The translations under genes were made by a program, and so were the position numbers. Positions 16,107-24,649 of a stretch of 28,237 bases of DNA are shown here, piece after piece. Below the pieces are notes generated by a model, which made no database searches, was not told the origin of the DNA, and worked only from the letters and a program-made list of their open reading frames with translations. Source of the stretch: an uncultured Bacilli bacterium (lineage in GTDB: Bacteria > Bacillota_I > Bacilli_A > RF39 > UBA660); the NCBI GenBank assembly GCA_910583685.1, contig CAJTXY010000009.1, forward strand, positions 1 through 28,237, given 5' to 3'. Positions within the stretch are counted from its first letter, which is position 1; every line of letters starts with the position of its first letter.

Positions 16107-17553
16107 AAAACAGTTTGAAGAGCATAAGATTATTTATTTTTGTTTATTTCTTGTGTTACTTCTTTTTACGGCAGGCTTTTTTTATAATCGCTATGCTGTT
16201 GATACTTATTATTTAGAAGGATATGGGTATCGTAATAATGCACTTTATCCTTATTTACGAGATGGAAGAGTACTGATGACTTTATTTTTGGGCATTCTTG
16301 GTAAGCTGCATCTTTCTTTTGCTATTGCGAAAAAATTATCTTATTTGCTTGCCTTTTTCTCTTTATATCTATCTATTCTTATTTTTTATCATATCTTTTT
16401 CGCACATTATAAAAAGTCTAAATTTTTAAGTGCATTTCTTAGTTTCTTCTTTGTTTTGAATGTTTTTATTGTTGAGTTTTTTATGTTTCCAGAATATACG
16501 GGAATTATGTGCTTTAGTATTTTCCTAATTAGTATGGCAACGAGGATGTTAATTACTTATTTTCAAAGTAGAAAGAAAAAATACGTTTTTTACGCTGCTA
16601 TCTTTAGTTTCTTTACAGCATTTTGTTATCAAGGAACCCTTTCTTTGCTAGTGCTGTTTCCTATTGTCTTTACGTTATACTATGGAAAAAATATCAAAAA
16701 TTTTATTCAGAATAATTTAGCGATTGCTTTTTGTTATTTGGTTCCTTCTGTTTCTACTTTAGTTCTTTCTAAACTCCTTGGCTCTAGTAGAAGTAGTAAC
16801 CATTTCAATTTGTCTTTGACTTTTCATAAGATTTATGAAGGTGCTAAGGATTTGTTAGGATCCACTTTTGGTATATTACCGCCTTACTTTTTTCTTATAT
16901 TTGCAATGTTTTTTGTAGCGGTTGTTCTTTATTTACTTATACGTCAGAGAGCAAAAATATTTTCATATTTATTCTTTATTTATGTAATGGCTGCTGTTGT
17001 TATTGTTACTTTTATTCCCCATTTTTTAATTAAAGTGGAGAGTATTTGGCTGATTCCACGTAGTAATGTGGGACTAGGTTTAATTGTTGGGATGCCATTT
17101 GTTATTTATTATCTTTATTTAGAGAAGACGAAAGGTTCTACCTGGTTGTTTGTTTTTCTTTTTTCTATTCTTGCTCTTTTTCAATTTCAGGGATGGCAAC
17201 ATTTACTATTTGATCAAATTAAAGTGAATGCGTTTGATCGACAGGAGGCTCTTGCTATTGTAAGAGAGATTAGAAGTTATGAGGAAGATAATGAAATGAT
17301 TCAAAAAATCTCTCTTTATAAAAATAAGAATACACAGTATTACTATGATGGTGTTGTACCTCAAGGAGATATGAATGTGCGTGCTCTTGCTACTGATTGG
17401 GCTGCTTCTTCTTTGGTTTCTACTTATTTAAATAGAGCTCTTACACAGGTTGAGTTTAGTACTAAAATGAATCAGCGATGTGCCAAGAAATTAGAGAAAG
17501 ATAAAACGATTGTTTTCTTTGAAGATGATACTGCCTATCTTTGTTCTTATTAA
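16090..17553 (+). CDS. Polytopic GT-C-like protein, glucosyltransferase GtrII family
   Basis: A 487-residue protein with about ten hydrophobic segments from residue 14 to about 365, then a hydrophilic ~120-residue C-terminal part ending FFEDDTAYLCSY. The segment after helix 1, NRYAVDTYYLEGYG, has an acidic residue (Asp38) in the first outside loop, where GT-C enzymes keep a catalytic or metal Asp. The arrangement matches proteins annotated glucosyltransferase domain (GtrII type). GT-C enzymes take sugars from undecaprenyl-phosphate on the outer face, which fits the GtrB-like and GtrA-like genes at 24650-26499. GGGAGG lies 6 bases before the ATG. It is last in its run, with a terminator right after. 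Confidence 0.78.
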   Translation: MKKKIKKQFEEHKIIYFCLFLVLLLFTAGFFYNRYAVDTYYLEGYGYRNNALYPYLRDGRVLMTLFLGILGKLHLSFAIAKKLSYLLAFFSLYLSILIFYHIFFAHYKKSKFLSAFLSFFFVLNVFIVEFFMFPEYTGIMCFSIFLISMATRMLITYFQSRKKKYVFYAAIFSFFTAFCYQGTLSLLVLFPIVFTLYYGKNIKNFIQNNLAIAFCYLVPSVSTLVLSKLLGSSRSSNHFNLSLTFHKIYEGAKDLLGSTFGILPPYFFLIFAMFFVAVVLYLLIRQRAKIFSYLFFIYVMAAVVIVTFIPHFLIKVESIWLIPRSNVGLGLIVGMPFVIYYLYLEKTKGSTWLFVFLFSILALFQFQGWQHLLFDQIKVNAFDRQEALAIVREIRSYEEDNEMIQKISLYKNKNTQYYYDGVVPQGDMNVRALATDWAASSLVSTYLNRALTQVEFSTKMNQRCAKKLEKDKTIVFFEDDTAYLCSY

Positions 17554-17569
17554 AAATATAATATTTAAG

Positions 17570-17606
17570 AAAAGGAATGCTTAATATGCTTTCCTTTTTA
17601 ATTTTT
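17570..17606 (+). terminator. Terminator after the GtrII-like gene
   Basis: AAAAGGAA-T-GC (17570-17580) pairs with GC-T-TTCCTTTT (17588-17598) around a 7-base loop with one T-T mismatch, followed by TTTAATTTTTATT. Confidence 0.75.
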
Positions 17607-17702
17607 ATTATTATTTGAAGATAAAAGAGCCATAATAAAACTGAGACTAGATAGTTTAGAACTGCGTGGAGTTTGATAAGATATATTTTGAGTAAAAAAT
17701 AA

Positions 17703-17732
17703 TTGTAAAAAATCTTTTTTTGGTAGTATAAT
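17703..17732 (+). promoter_or_regulatory. Promoter of the SGNH esterase gene
   Basis: TTGTAA (17703-17708), an 18-base spacer, then TATAAT (17727-17732). AAGGAAG (17741-17747) follows as the ribosome site, a long 13 bases before ATG 17761. The stretch between the preceding terminator and this promoter (17607-17702) shows nothing else. Confidence 0.55.
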
Positions 17733-17760
17733 AACGTGATAAGGAAGTGATATTGACTTT

Positions 17761-18483
17761 ATGAAACCGAGTAAAATAAGTACCATTACCTCTGTATTAT
17801 TAATACTGAATTTAGCTTTTTTAGTAACTTTAACTTTTTCTAATGTATTTAAAAGTCCAATTAAAATAAAAACAGTGAATGCTAAAAAGATGGATAGGAT
17901 GGAAGAGAGAACTGATTATAAAAATGAGAATATTGTTTTTTTAGGTGATTCTATAACAGAGTGGTGTCCTTTTGGTGATTTGTATGAGGAATATGTGCCA
18001 ATTGTTAATAGTGGAAGAGCAGGATCTAGAACATTTGAACTTTTAGATAAGATGGAAGAGTTGGTATATCAATATAATCCAACTAAAGTTTTTATTCTAA
18101 TTGGAACAAATGATTTGAATACAGATTGTTCCAAGGAAGAATTAGTTAAAAACATAGAGAAGATGATCAAGGGAATTCAAAAGAATCGATCACAATGTAA
18201 AATATATGTCCAGTCTATTTACCCAGTTAATAAAACTGATGATTCTAAAATTAATTCTGAAGAGGAGAATCATAGAGAAAATTCTGTTATACAGGAAGTA
18301 AATCGTAATATTGAGAAATTGTGTAAAAAATATCATGTAAAGTATATTAATATGTATGATGAATTGACAGATGAGGAAGGAAATCTTGCTTTAAAATATA
18401 CAAAAGATGGACTTCATATCAGTCCTCTTGGTTATATTAAAATTACTAAAAAACTAGCTCAATATGTTGAAGAGTACCCATAA
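17761..18483 (+). CDS. Membrane-anchored SGNH/GDSL esterase
   Basis: A 240-residue protein. Residues about 8-28 form an uncleaved signal-anchor helix, placing the enzyme outside the membrane. Block I is FLGDSITEW with nucleophile Ser64. Block II Gly85 is in NSGRAG, block III is IGTND (114-118), and block V is DGLH with Asp216 and His219, so the catalytic set is complete. SGNH enzymes of this shape in polysaccharide loci remove or transfer O-acetyl groups; that role is inferred from position. It has its own promoter and a structured element after it, so it can be expressed apart from the transferases. Confidence 0.88.
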   Translation: MKPSKISTITSVLLILNLAFLVTLTFSNVFKSPIKIKTVNAKKMDRMEERTDYKNENIVFLGDSITEWCPFGDLYEEYVPIVNSGRAGSRTFELLDKMEELVYQYNPTKVFILIGTNDLNTDCSKEELVKNIEKMIKGIQKNRSQCKIYVQSIYPVNKTDDSKINSEEENHRENSVIQEVNRNIEKLCKKYHVKYINMYDELTDEEGNLALKYTKDGLHISPLGYIKITKKLAQYVEEYP

Positions 18484-18506
18484 AACAATGAATTAGAAGA
18501 TGAAAT

Positions 18507-18577
18507 TTAGCCCTTTAATCATTTTATATTCTATGATATGATTAGATTATAGAAAGAATAAGTGGGCTAATTTTTTT
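18507..18577 (+). other. Nested inverted repeats between the esterase and DUF6056 genes
   Basis: Outer arms TTAGCCC (18507-18513) and GGGCTAA (18564-18570), the latter followed by seven T. They enclose an inner perfect pair AATCAT (18517-18522) and ATGATT (18538-18543). It reads as an elongated terminator stem or a small structured leader for the next gene, which starts 35 bases later. Confidence 0.45.
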
Positions 18578-18611
18578 AGTTGGACTTTGTCCAGAAATGA
18601 AAGGATTTTTT

Positions 18612-19940
18612 ATGAAAAAGCTGAAAGTAAATAAACAAGAGTTTATAATAATATTTATTATCTTTTTTTTAATGTTACTTCTTAATTTGATAACACCAAT
18701 GATTATGGATGACTTTTATTATTCTTACGGACTGAATGGGCGTATATCTAGTTTTAAGGAAATACTTGATTTTCAAGTATGGCATTATATAAATTGGGGA
18801 GGACGAACAATCGCTCATACTTTGGTACAGTTTTTCTTAATGTCTCATAAAATTATATTTGATTTTTTCAATTCTTTTATGTATGTTTTATTGCTTTATA
18901 TAATTTATTTATTAATTAGTAAGGACCAAAAGAGAAATCCATTATATTTATTATTAATCAATTTTGCATTGTGGTTTTCTGTTCCTGCATATGGACAGTC
19001 ATTTTTATGGCTTACAGGATCGTGTAATTATTTATGGACTTCTACTTTGATTCTTATTTTTATTGAAAGAATGATGAATGAAGAATTTACTTTAAAAAAG
19101 ATGACAAAATCTAAAATTTTATTATTTTTCATTTTTGGTGTTGTTGTTGGCTGGACAAATGAAAATAGTGCAGCGGCTTTAATTGCTATTTATGCTAGTT
19201 ACCTATTCATTCATAGATTTATTTCTAAGAAAAAAATAAGTAGTGTTCAAATTAGCGGACTTTTAGGTTCTTTTATTGGTTTTTGTATTTTGATATTAGC
19301 ACCTGGTAACTATGCTAGAAGTAAAGGTATTATTGATAAGACACCTTTTATTCTAAAAATGATAGTTCGCCTTTTAAATATTACAGAAAAAGCAATTCCA
19401 TTCATTATCGTGTTTGTAGCAATATTGATTATTGTCTTATCTGTTATGATATATCGTAAGCAGAAAATAAAGAAAAATATTTTTGTATTTTTAATTGGTG
19501 CTTTTGTGTCTATTTATTCTATGGTATTATCTCCAGTATTTCCAGAACGCTCTTGGACTATTGCTATTATTTTTATGATACTAGCTTGTGGAAGTGCTAT
19601 TTGTCATCTTGAGATGAATGGGAAACTTAAAAAATTTATTTTAATGGATTTCGTTATTCTTTTGTCTTTTGTATTTTTTAGAGGGTATATCCTTACAGTA
19701 CTTGATACTTATCATCTTTATAAAACTTGGAATAGTCGAATTAATACAATGGAGAAGGGAAAAAAGAAGGGAACTTTAGATTTTGAGTTTGATTTAATAT
19801 ATACTACTACTAAACAGACACCTTCTTATGGATTAGGGGATTTATATCAAGGAAAAGATGATCTTAATAATATGTGTGTAGCTAAATATTTTAAAGTTAA
19901 TTCTGTACAGGCAAAGACAGAAAAACAATTAAAAGATTGA
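18612..19940 (+). CDS. Polytopic DUF6056-family membrane protein, GT-C-like
   Basis: ATG 18612 is chosen over 18597 because AAAGGA (18600-18605) lies 6 bases before it. The product is 442 residues with about ten transmembrane segments. Loop 1 has the acidic pair Asp33-Asp34 in IMDDFYYSYG, then HYINWGGRT, matching the (D)D-Y-W...HY-x-x-W-x-GR pattern I associate with DUF6056. A GWTNEN motif also fits the family. The family is uncharacterised but looks like a GT-C glycosyltransferase fold, so it may transfer a sugar from a lipid-phosphate donor on the outer face. A soluble ~60-residue tail follows the last helix. It stands alone, 116 bases before the ABC gene. Confidence 0.75.
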   Translation: MKKLKVNKQEFIIIFIIFFLMLLLNLITPMIMDDFYYSYGLNGRISSFKEILDFQVWHYINWGGRTIAHTLVQFFLMSHKIIFDFFNSFMYVLLLYIIYLLISKDQKRNPLYLLLINFALWFSVPAYGQSFLWLTGSCNYLWTSTLILIFIERMMNEEFTLKKMTKSKILLFFIFGVVVGWTNENSAAALIAIYASYLFIHRFISKKKISSVQISGLLGSFIGFCILILAPGNYARSKGIIDKTPFILKMIVRLLNITEKAIPFIIVFVAILIIVLSVMIYRKQKIKKNIFVFLIGAFVSIYSMVLSPVFPERSWTIAIIFMILACGSAICHLEMNGKLKKFILMDFVILLSFVFFRGYILTVLDTYHLYKTWNSRINTMEKGKKKGTLDFEFDLIYTTTKQTPSYGLGDLYQGKDDLNNMCVAKYFKVNSVQAKTEKQLKD

Positions 19941-20003
19941 TTTAAATAAGGGAAAGGATAGAAATGGTCTTTTTCGTTAGTAGAAAATAGAGTTAAAAAT
20001 AGT

Positions 20004-20032
20004 TTTTGTCTTTTTCTATTGTATGTTATAAT
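20004..20032 (+). promoter_or_regulatory. Weak candidate promoter of the ABC exporter unit
   Basis: TATAAT at 20027-20032 is a perfect -10. The -35 is poor: TTTTGT with a 17-base spacer, or TTGTCT with only 15. The ribosome site TGGAGTG (20045-20051) follows. Confidence 0.35.
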
Positions 20033-20056
20033 TTTATATAGAAATGGAGTGTTAAG

Positions 20057-20803
20057 ATGGTAAAAAAAGATAATAATGACATTGCTATTGAAGTCAATGA
20101 TATTGATAAATCATTTAAAGTGTATTTTGATAAAGCAAATACCTTAAAAGAGAGATTATTATTTTGGAATCGAAATCGTCACGAGATAAGAGAAGTGCTT
20201 AGTGATATTAGTTTAACGATCAAAAAAGGAGAGACAGTTGCCTTGGTTGGTGTTAATGGTAGTGGTAAGAGTACTTTATTAAAACTTATGACACAAATTA
20301 TATACCCAGATAAGGGAACCATTAAAACTTATGGAAAACTAGTTTCCTTACTAGAACTTGGAGCAGGGTTTCATCCTGATTTTTCTGGACGTGAGAATAT
20401 TTATTTTAATGCTTCTATCTTTGGTCTTTCTAAACATGAAATTGATGAGAGGTTAGATGATATTATTGCCTTTTCTGAACTTGGTAGTTATATTGATAAT
20501 CCAGTCCGTACTTATTCATCTGGTATGTATATGCGTCTTGCTTTTTCTATTGCTATTAATGTTGATGCTGAGATACTTTTGATTGATGAAATTTTGGCGG
20601 TAGGGGATCAGCATTTTCAAGAGATGTGTTATGAGAGAATGATGGACCTAAAGAAGCAGGGAAAGACAATGGTCTTTGTAACACATAGCATGTCAGCTGT
20701 TCGTAAATACTGTGATCGTGCTGTTTGGCTATATCAAGGAAGGCTTCGGATGGATGGACCTGTTGATGAAGTTATAGACGAGTATTTAAAAAATTGTAGT
20801 TAG
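20057..20803 (+). CDS. Polysaccharide/teichoic acid ABC exporter ATPase (TagH/Wzt type)
   Basis: A 248-residue ATPase. It opens with the IEVNDIDKSFKVYFDKANTLKE lead typical of polysaccharide exporters. Walker A is GVNGSGKST (65-73), the family box is LLELGAGFHPDFSGRENIYFN (near 98-118), the signature is YSSGMYMR (153-160), Walker B is ILLIDE (173-178), and the switch His is 210. It has no C-terminal carbohydrate-binding domain, unlike long Wzt, so export probably does not need a terminal cap recognised by the ATPase. The partner permease is 2.4 kb downstream, with a fused glycosyltransferase between them. It hydrolyses ATP to drive export of lipid-linked glycan. Confidence 0.95.
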   Translation: MVKKDNNDIAIEVNDIDKSFKVYFDKANTLKERLLFWNRNRHEIREVLSDISLTIKKGETVALVGVNGSGKSTLLKLMTQIIYPDKGTIKTYGKLVSLLELGAGFHPDFSGRENIYFNASIFGLSKHEIDERLDDIIAFSELGSYIDNPVRTYSSGMYMRLAFSIAINVDAEILLIDEILAVGDQHFQEMCYERMMDLKKQGKTMVFVTHSMSAVRKYCDRAVWLYQGRLRMDGPVDEVIDEYLKNCS

Positions 20804-20816
20804 GGGGAGTATAGGA

Positions 20817-23201
20817 ATGAATATAGATTATACATTAGAGCCAGGTAGAGTTTTAAATAAAAAGAGGGAGTATAACAAACATAAACCAGTTATTAGTATC
20901 GTTACACCTGCATGGAATTCATCTGATAAGATATTACAACTTGCTAATTGTATCTTAAATCAAACGTATCCTTATTATGAGTGGTTAATTATCGATGATG
21001 GTTCTACTAATAAAGAGAGTTTACGCTATTTTGATAAAATCCAGGCTATGGATGATAGGATCTCTTTATTACATAAAGAAAATGAGGGGTTATCAAGAAC
21101 TCGTGATTATGGAGTTGCTCATTCTTCTAAAGAGACAAAGCTTGTTGTTTTTATTGATGACGATGACTTATTAGATCCTACTTATTTGGAGACAGCCTAT
21201 TATGCAATGTGTGCAAATCCTAATGCTAGTTGGTGTTATTCTGATATTATTAACTTTGAAGGAGAAGAGTCTGCTTGGAATAAATTTTTCTCTAGTGAGC
21301 GGATGAAGTATGAGAATTTGCTTGTTTCTCAAGCGATGATTCGAAAAGAGGCCTTTTATGATGTTGGGGGCTTTCAAATTGAGGGAAATGGGTATTATGA
21401 AGACTGGATTTTTTGGTTGAAATTGCTTGCTAAAGGGCATTTTCCAATTCATATGAGTTACTATGGTTTTTGGTATCGACGTAAAAAAGTTTCTGGACAG
21501 TTGAAGCTTGCTCATAGTAATCACAAAAGAAATATGAAGCAAATTGCATTTTATGCTGAGCAAATTAAGAGTGTAGTAAGACCCATTGAATTTCCACGTG
21601 AAAATTATCACTGGGATGGTATTCGGGAGCAGGTTGATTCTGTTGTTATACCAAAACAAAAAGGTGATAAGAGGGTTCATATTTTAGTGATGGTTCCATG
21701 GATGACTTTAGGTGGTGCTGATAAATTTAATTTGGATTTATTTCAAAGAATTGATAAAGAAAAATACTTTATTACTTTGGTAGCAATGCAACCTACTGAT
21801 TATAGATGGCGTCAAAAGTTTGAATGTGCATGCGATGAAGTATTTGATTTATCAACCTTCCTTGATCGTAAAGATTATCTTTCTTTTGTTCAATACTTAA
21901 TTGAGTCTAGAAAAGTTGATATTATCTTTAATACTAATAGTCAAGTTGGTTATTCTTTCCTTCCTTATTTACATACGAAATATCCAAAGTTACCAATTTT
22001 AGATTATATTCATATGGAAGAATGGTATAACCGTAACGGTGGTTATTCAAGAGATTCGGCAGCGGTTGGTTCTGTTATTGATAAAACATTATTTTGTAAT
22101 AAAAATAGTGAGAATATTTTGGTTCATTATTTTAAGAGAGATCCTCAATCAGTTGGAACTGTCTATATTGGAGTAGATGAGAAGAAATTTGATCCTAAAC
22201 ATTATAATAAAAAGAAGTTGAGAGAGAAGTATCAAATTCCTACTAATCGTACTATTATTTCTCTTATTGCTAGAATTGATTATCAAAAAAGACCATTTTT
22301 GTTAATGGAAATTATTAAGAAAACAGTGCAAGTAAAACAGAATGTTTTATTTCTAATTGCAGGGGATGGGCCACTGTTAGATGAGATTAAAGGTATTTCT
22401 CGTACAGAGGGATTAGATGAATTTGTACGCTTTTTAGGTAAAAGTGAGTATCCAGATGAGATTTATGCGATTAGTGATCTTACTCTTAATTGTTCTATTA
22501 AAGAAGGGCTTGCTCTTACTTCTTATGAATCTCTTGCTATGGGAGTTCCTGTTGTTTCTAGTGATGTTGGGGGGCAAAAAGAGTTAATTTGTGATGAGGT
22601 AGGGGTTATTGTACCTTGTTTACAAAAGGAAGAAGATATTTTTGATTTTTCGTATTCTTCTTCAGAAGTTCAAAATTATGTTGATGGAATTTTAAAGATT
22701 TCCAGTGATTTAACTCGTTATCAAAAAGCTTGTCGTCAGCGTATTTTAGATGGATTTACTATTAATAATATGGTTCAAAATATGGAAGAGGAGTTCCAAA
22801 AGTTGTTAAAGTTACAAAAGACTGACTCTTCAACACTTTCTGATCATTTAGATATTATGAAAGAGTTAATTAATATGTTTCTTCTTGCCGATAAGGGACA
22901 ATATCAATGGCTTGTAGAACAGTATAATTTAAGTGTTTATGGTAGCAAGTCTTCTGAATATGAAATGAGTAGAAAGGAACGAATTTTCTTAAAATGCCAA
23001 GAGCTTGCTGTGAGATTACGTATTCCTGAGGAAGCAGAACTTTGCTTTCACTTCTTCTATGAGATTCTTAGACAGTTAAAACATTTTGTAGAATCTATTA
23101 TTATGGTTCCTTATTTACTTATTAAACTATTTATAAAATTTATTCTTTTAGAGTGTCATCGAGTGGTGCGAATTTTAAAAAGAAAGTTGAGTGATGATTG
23201 A
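20817..23201 (+). CDS. Bifunctional GT2-GT4 glycosyltransferase with membrane-binding tail
   Basis: A 794-residue protein. The N-terminal GT-A (GT2) domain, about 25-230, has ISIVTPAWNSS, IDDGST, GLSRTRDYG, the DDDD run at 114-117 and YEDW (194-197). The GT-B (GT4) domain, about 287-665, has LGGADKF (298-304), IARIDYQKRP, IAGDGPL and the E563-x7-E571 motif, and SSDVGGQKEL. Residues about 745-790 are hydrophobic and basic (VESIIMVPYLLIKLFIKFI), a likely membrane-attachment segment. Two linked transferases suggest it adds two sugars in alternation or in series, as in chain-length-processive enzymes. The location between ATPase and permease genes, with 13 bases to the first and a TGATG overlap with the second, argues for direct coupling of synthesis to export (inference). 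Confidence 0.92.
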   Translation: MNIDYTLEPGRVLNKKREYNKHKPVISIVTPAWNSSDKILQLANCILNQTYPYYEWLIIDDGSTNKESLRYFDKIQAMDDRISLLHKENEGLSRTRDYGVAHSSKETKLVVFIDDDDLLDPTYLETAYYAMCANPNASWCYSDIINFEGEESAWNKFFSSERMKYENLLVSQAMIRKEAFYDVGGFQIEGNGYYEDWIFWLKLLAKGHFPIHMSYYGFWYRRKKVSGQLKLAHSNHKRNMKQIAFYAEQIKSVVRPIEFPRENYHWDGIREQVDSVVIPKQKGDKRVHILVMVPWMTLGGADKFNLDLFQRIDKEKYFITLVAMQPTDYRWRQKFECACDEVFDLSTFLDRKDYLSFVQYLIESRKVDIIFNTNSQVGYSFLPYLHTKYPKLPILDYIHMEEWYNRNGGYSRDSAAVGSVIDKTLFCNKNSENILVHYFKRDPQSVGTVYIGVDEKKFDPKHYNKKKLREKYQIPTNRTIISLIARIDYQKRPFLLMEIIKKTVQVKQNVLFLIAGDGPLLDEIKGISRTEGLDEFVRFLGKSEYPDEIYAISDLTLNCSIKEGLALTSYESLAMGVPVVSSDVGGQKELICDEVGVIVPCLQKEEDIFDFSYSSSEVQNYVDGILKISSDLTRYQKACRQRILDGFTINNMVQNMEEEFQKLLKLQKTDSSTLSDHLDIMKELINMFLLADKGQYQWLVEQYNLSVYGSKSSEYEMSRKERIFLKCQELAVRLRIPEEAELCFHFFYEILRQLKHFVESIIMVPYLLIKLFIKFILLECHRVVRILKRKLSDD

Positions 23202-23968
23202 TGTTTCAGAAATTGTTTCAGTATCGAGAATTTCTAAATACTAGTATTAAAAAGGAAATTCGTGGAAAATATAAAAAATCATTTTTGGGGATTTTGTGGT
23301 CATTTTTAAATCCCCTTTTAATGCTTATGGTTTATGCTATTATTTTTCCGATTATTTTAAAATCACCAGAGAAAAATTATGTAATGTTTTTGATGACTGC
23401 TCTTATTCCCTGGACCTTTTTTACAACAGTTGTAACGCAAGGGGCATCTACAATTATTGCGAATGGAAATATTTTAAAAAAGGTATATTTTCCAAGAGAG
23501 ATTTTGCCTATTTCTACTGTTACTAGTGGGCTTGTTAATTTTTTAATCTCTTGTATTATTATCTTTGTTTTCTTAGTATTTACTGGAATTGGTTTTTCTA
23601 AATATCTTCTTTTATTGCCCTTTGTTATTTTGATAGAATATCTTTTCCTATTAGGTATTGTCTTTATTCTATCTTCAGTTACTGTCTACTTGCGTGATTT
23701 GGAACATATTATTGGTGTTGTTATTCAAGCATTGTTTTATGGAACACCAATTGTTTATTCACTAAGTACCATTCCTGAAAACTTTTTGTGGGTATTTCGT
23801 CTAAATCCAATGGCCTATATTGTTCAAGGTTATCGTGATATTTTATATTATCAGACAATGCCTGATTTGAAAGGATTATTTTTCATCCTTGCTCTTTCTT
23901 TAGGTCTTGTTATTATTGGCTATCAGATATTTAATCGCCTACAAAAGAATTTTGCTGAGGAGTTGTAA
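23201..23968 (+). CDS. Polysaccharide ABC-2 type exporter permease (TagG/Wzm type)
   Basis: ATG 23201 overlaps the previous stop (TGATG), preferred over the TTG three bases earlier. The product is 255 residues. The N-terminal amphipathic part EFLNTSIKKEIRGKYKKSFLGILWSFLNPLLML is the hallmark of this family. Six hydrophobic segments follow, with VYFPREILP after the second and NPMAYIVQGYRD near the end, both family-typical. It forms the membrane channel for lipid-linked glycan together with the ATPase at 20057-20803. A terminator follows, closing the three-gene exporter unit. Confidence 0.94.
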   Translation: MFQKLFQYREFLNTSIKKEIRGKYKKSFLGILWSFLNPLLMLMVYAIIFPIILKSPEKNYVMFLMTALIPWTFFTTVVTQGASTIIANGNILKKVYFPREILPISTVTSGLVNFLISCIIIFVFLVFTGIGFSKYLLLLPFVILIEYLFLLGIVFILSSVTVYLRDLEHIIGVVIQALFYGTPIVYSLSTIPENFLWVFRLNPMAYIVQGYRDILYYQTMPDLKGLFFILALSLGLVIIGYQIFNRLQKNFAEEL

Positions 23969-23972
23969 TTTA

Positions 23973-24011
23973 GATCGGGATTTGGAATTTGAAAAGGATG
24001 ACTTTTCCGAT
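23973..24011. repeat. Imperfect stem before the exporter terminator
   Basis: ATCGG near 23974 pairs with CCGAT near 24007, and inside it GAAAAG (23991-23996) pairs with CTTTTC (24002-24007) around GATGA. No T-run follows, so this is a stem of unknown role next to the real terminator; it may only stabilise the 3' end. Confidence 0.35.
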
Positions 24012-24022
24012 TCATTTTTAAG

Positions 24023-24053
24023 AATTGTATATCTTCGTATACAATTTTTTATT
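24023..24053 (+). terminator. Terminator of the ABC exporter unit
   Basis: A perfect 9-bp stem, AATTGTATA (24023-24031) and TATACAATT (24038-24046), with loop TCTTCG, running into TTTTTTATTT. Confidence 0.85.
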
Positions 24054-24114
24054 TGCTAGAAGTTTTTTCTTACTTCCTTTTTGCTTTAGGATTTACAAAG
24101 AAAATGATAATCTA

Positions 24115-24143
24115 TAGACGAAAATTTAAAATTATTATATAAT
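24115..24143 (+). promoter_or_regulatory. Candidate promoter of the Alg14/Alg13 unit
   Basis: TAGACG (24115-24120), 17 bases, then TATAAT (24138-24143), 26 bases before the TTG start. Confidence 0.45.
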
Positions 24144-24169
24144 TGGTTTTAAAGGGACGGTGAGAAGTT

Positions 24170-24640
24170 TTGACAAAGGTTATGTTTATTTCGTCAACAG
24201 GTGGTCATTTGTCTGAGTTGATGCAGCTGAGTTCGTTGTTTTCGAAATATGATTATCAAATCATTACAGAGAAGACTAAGAATAATTTAGAGATGCAGAC
24301 TAAATATAAAGATAAGATTAAGTTTTTAATCTTTGGGACTAAGGATCATATTTTGACTTACCCTTTTCGTCTTTTGGCCAATTGTTTTAAAAGTCTTTAT
24401 TTTTATTTGAAGTTTCAACCTGATGTCATTATTACAACAGGGGCTCATACGGCAGGACCTATGTGTTGTTTGGGAAAAATATTTGGTAGTAAAATTGTTT
24501 ATATTGAGTCATTTGCTAATATTAATACTAAGACGATTACAGGACGACTTATTTATTATTTTGCCGATTTATTTATTGTACAATGGCCAGATATGTTGAA
24601 ATGTTACCCAAAAGCAATTTATGGTGGACGTATTTACTAG
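24170..24640 (+). CDS. Alg14-like glycosyltransferase subunit (PssD/Cps14F type)
   Basis: A 156-residue protein starting with TTG 24170, chosen because it gives the family's usual TKVMFISSTGGHLSELMQL; GTGAGAAG lies just upstream. STGGHLSE (9-16) is the glycine-rich loop. A hydrophobic patch around FRLLANCFKSLYFYL may dock on the membrane. TGAHTAGPMCC and the C-terminal WPDMLKCYPKAIYGG are family-typical. Alg14 homologues anchor and activate an Alg13-like catalytic subunit to form a split GT-B enzyme, for example beta-1,4-galactosyl or GlcNAc transfer in capsule synthesis. The catalytic partner is the next gene, nine bases away. Confidence 0.92.
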   Translation: MTKVMFISSTGGHLSELMQLSSLFSKYDYQIITEKTKNNLEMQTKYKDKIKFLIFGTKDHILTYPFRLLANCFKSLYFYLKFQPDVIITTGAHTAGPMCCLGKIFGSKIVYIESFANINTKTITGRLIYYFADLFIVQWPDMLKCYPKAIYGGRIY

Positions 24641-24649
24641 GAGGTTTTT

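Noticed and set aside
17598..17786. 62-residue minus-strand frame between the GtrII-like and esterase genes
   Set aside because: It runs across a terminator tail, a good plus-strand promoter and the esterase start, and shows no family features.
21171..21680. 169-residue minus-strand frame opposite the GT2-GT4 gene
   Set aside because: It lies fully inside a gene with intact GT motifs and has no recognisable domain.
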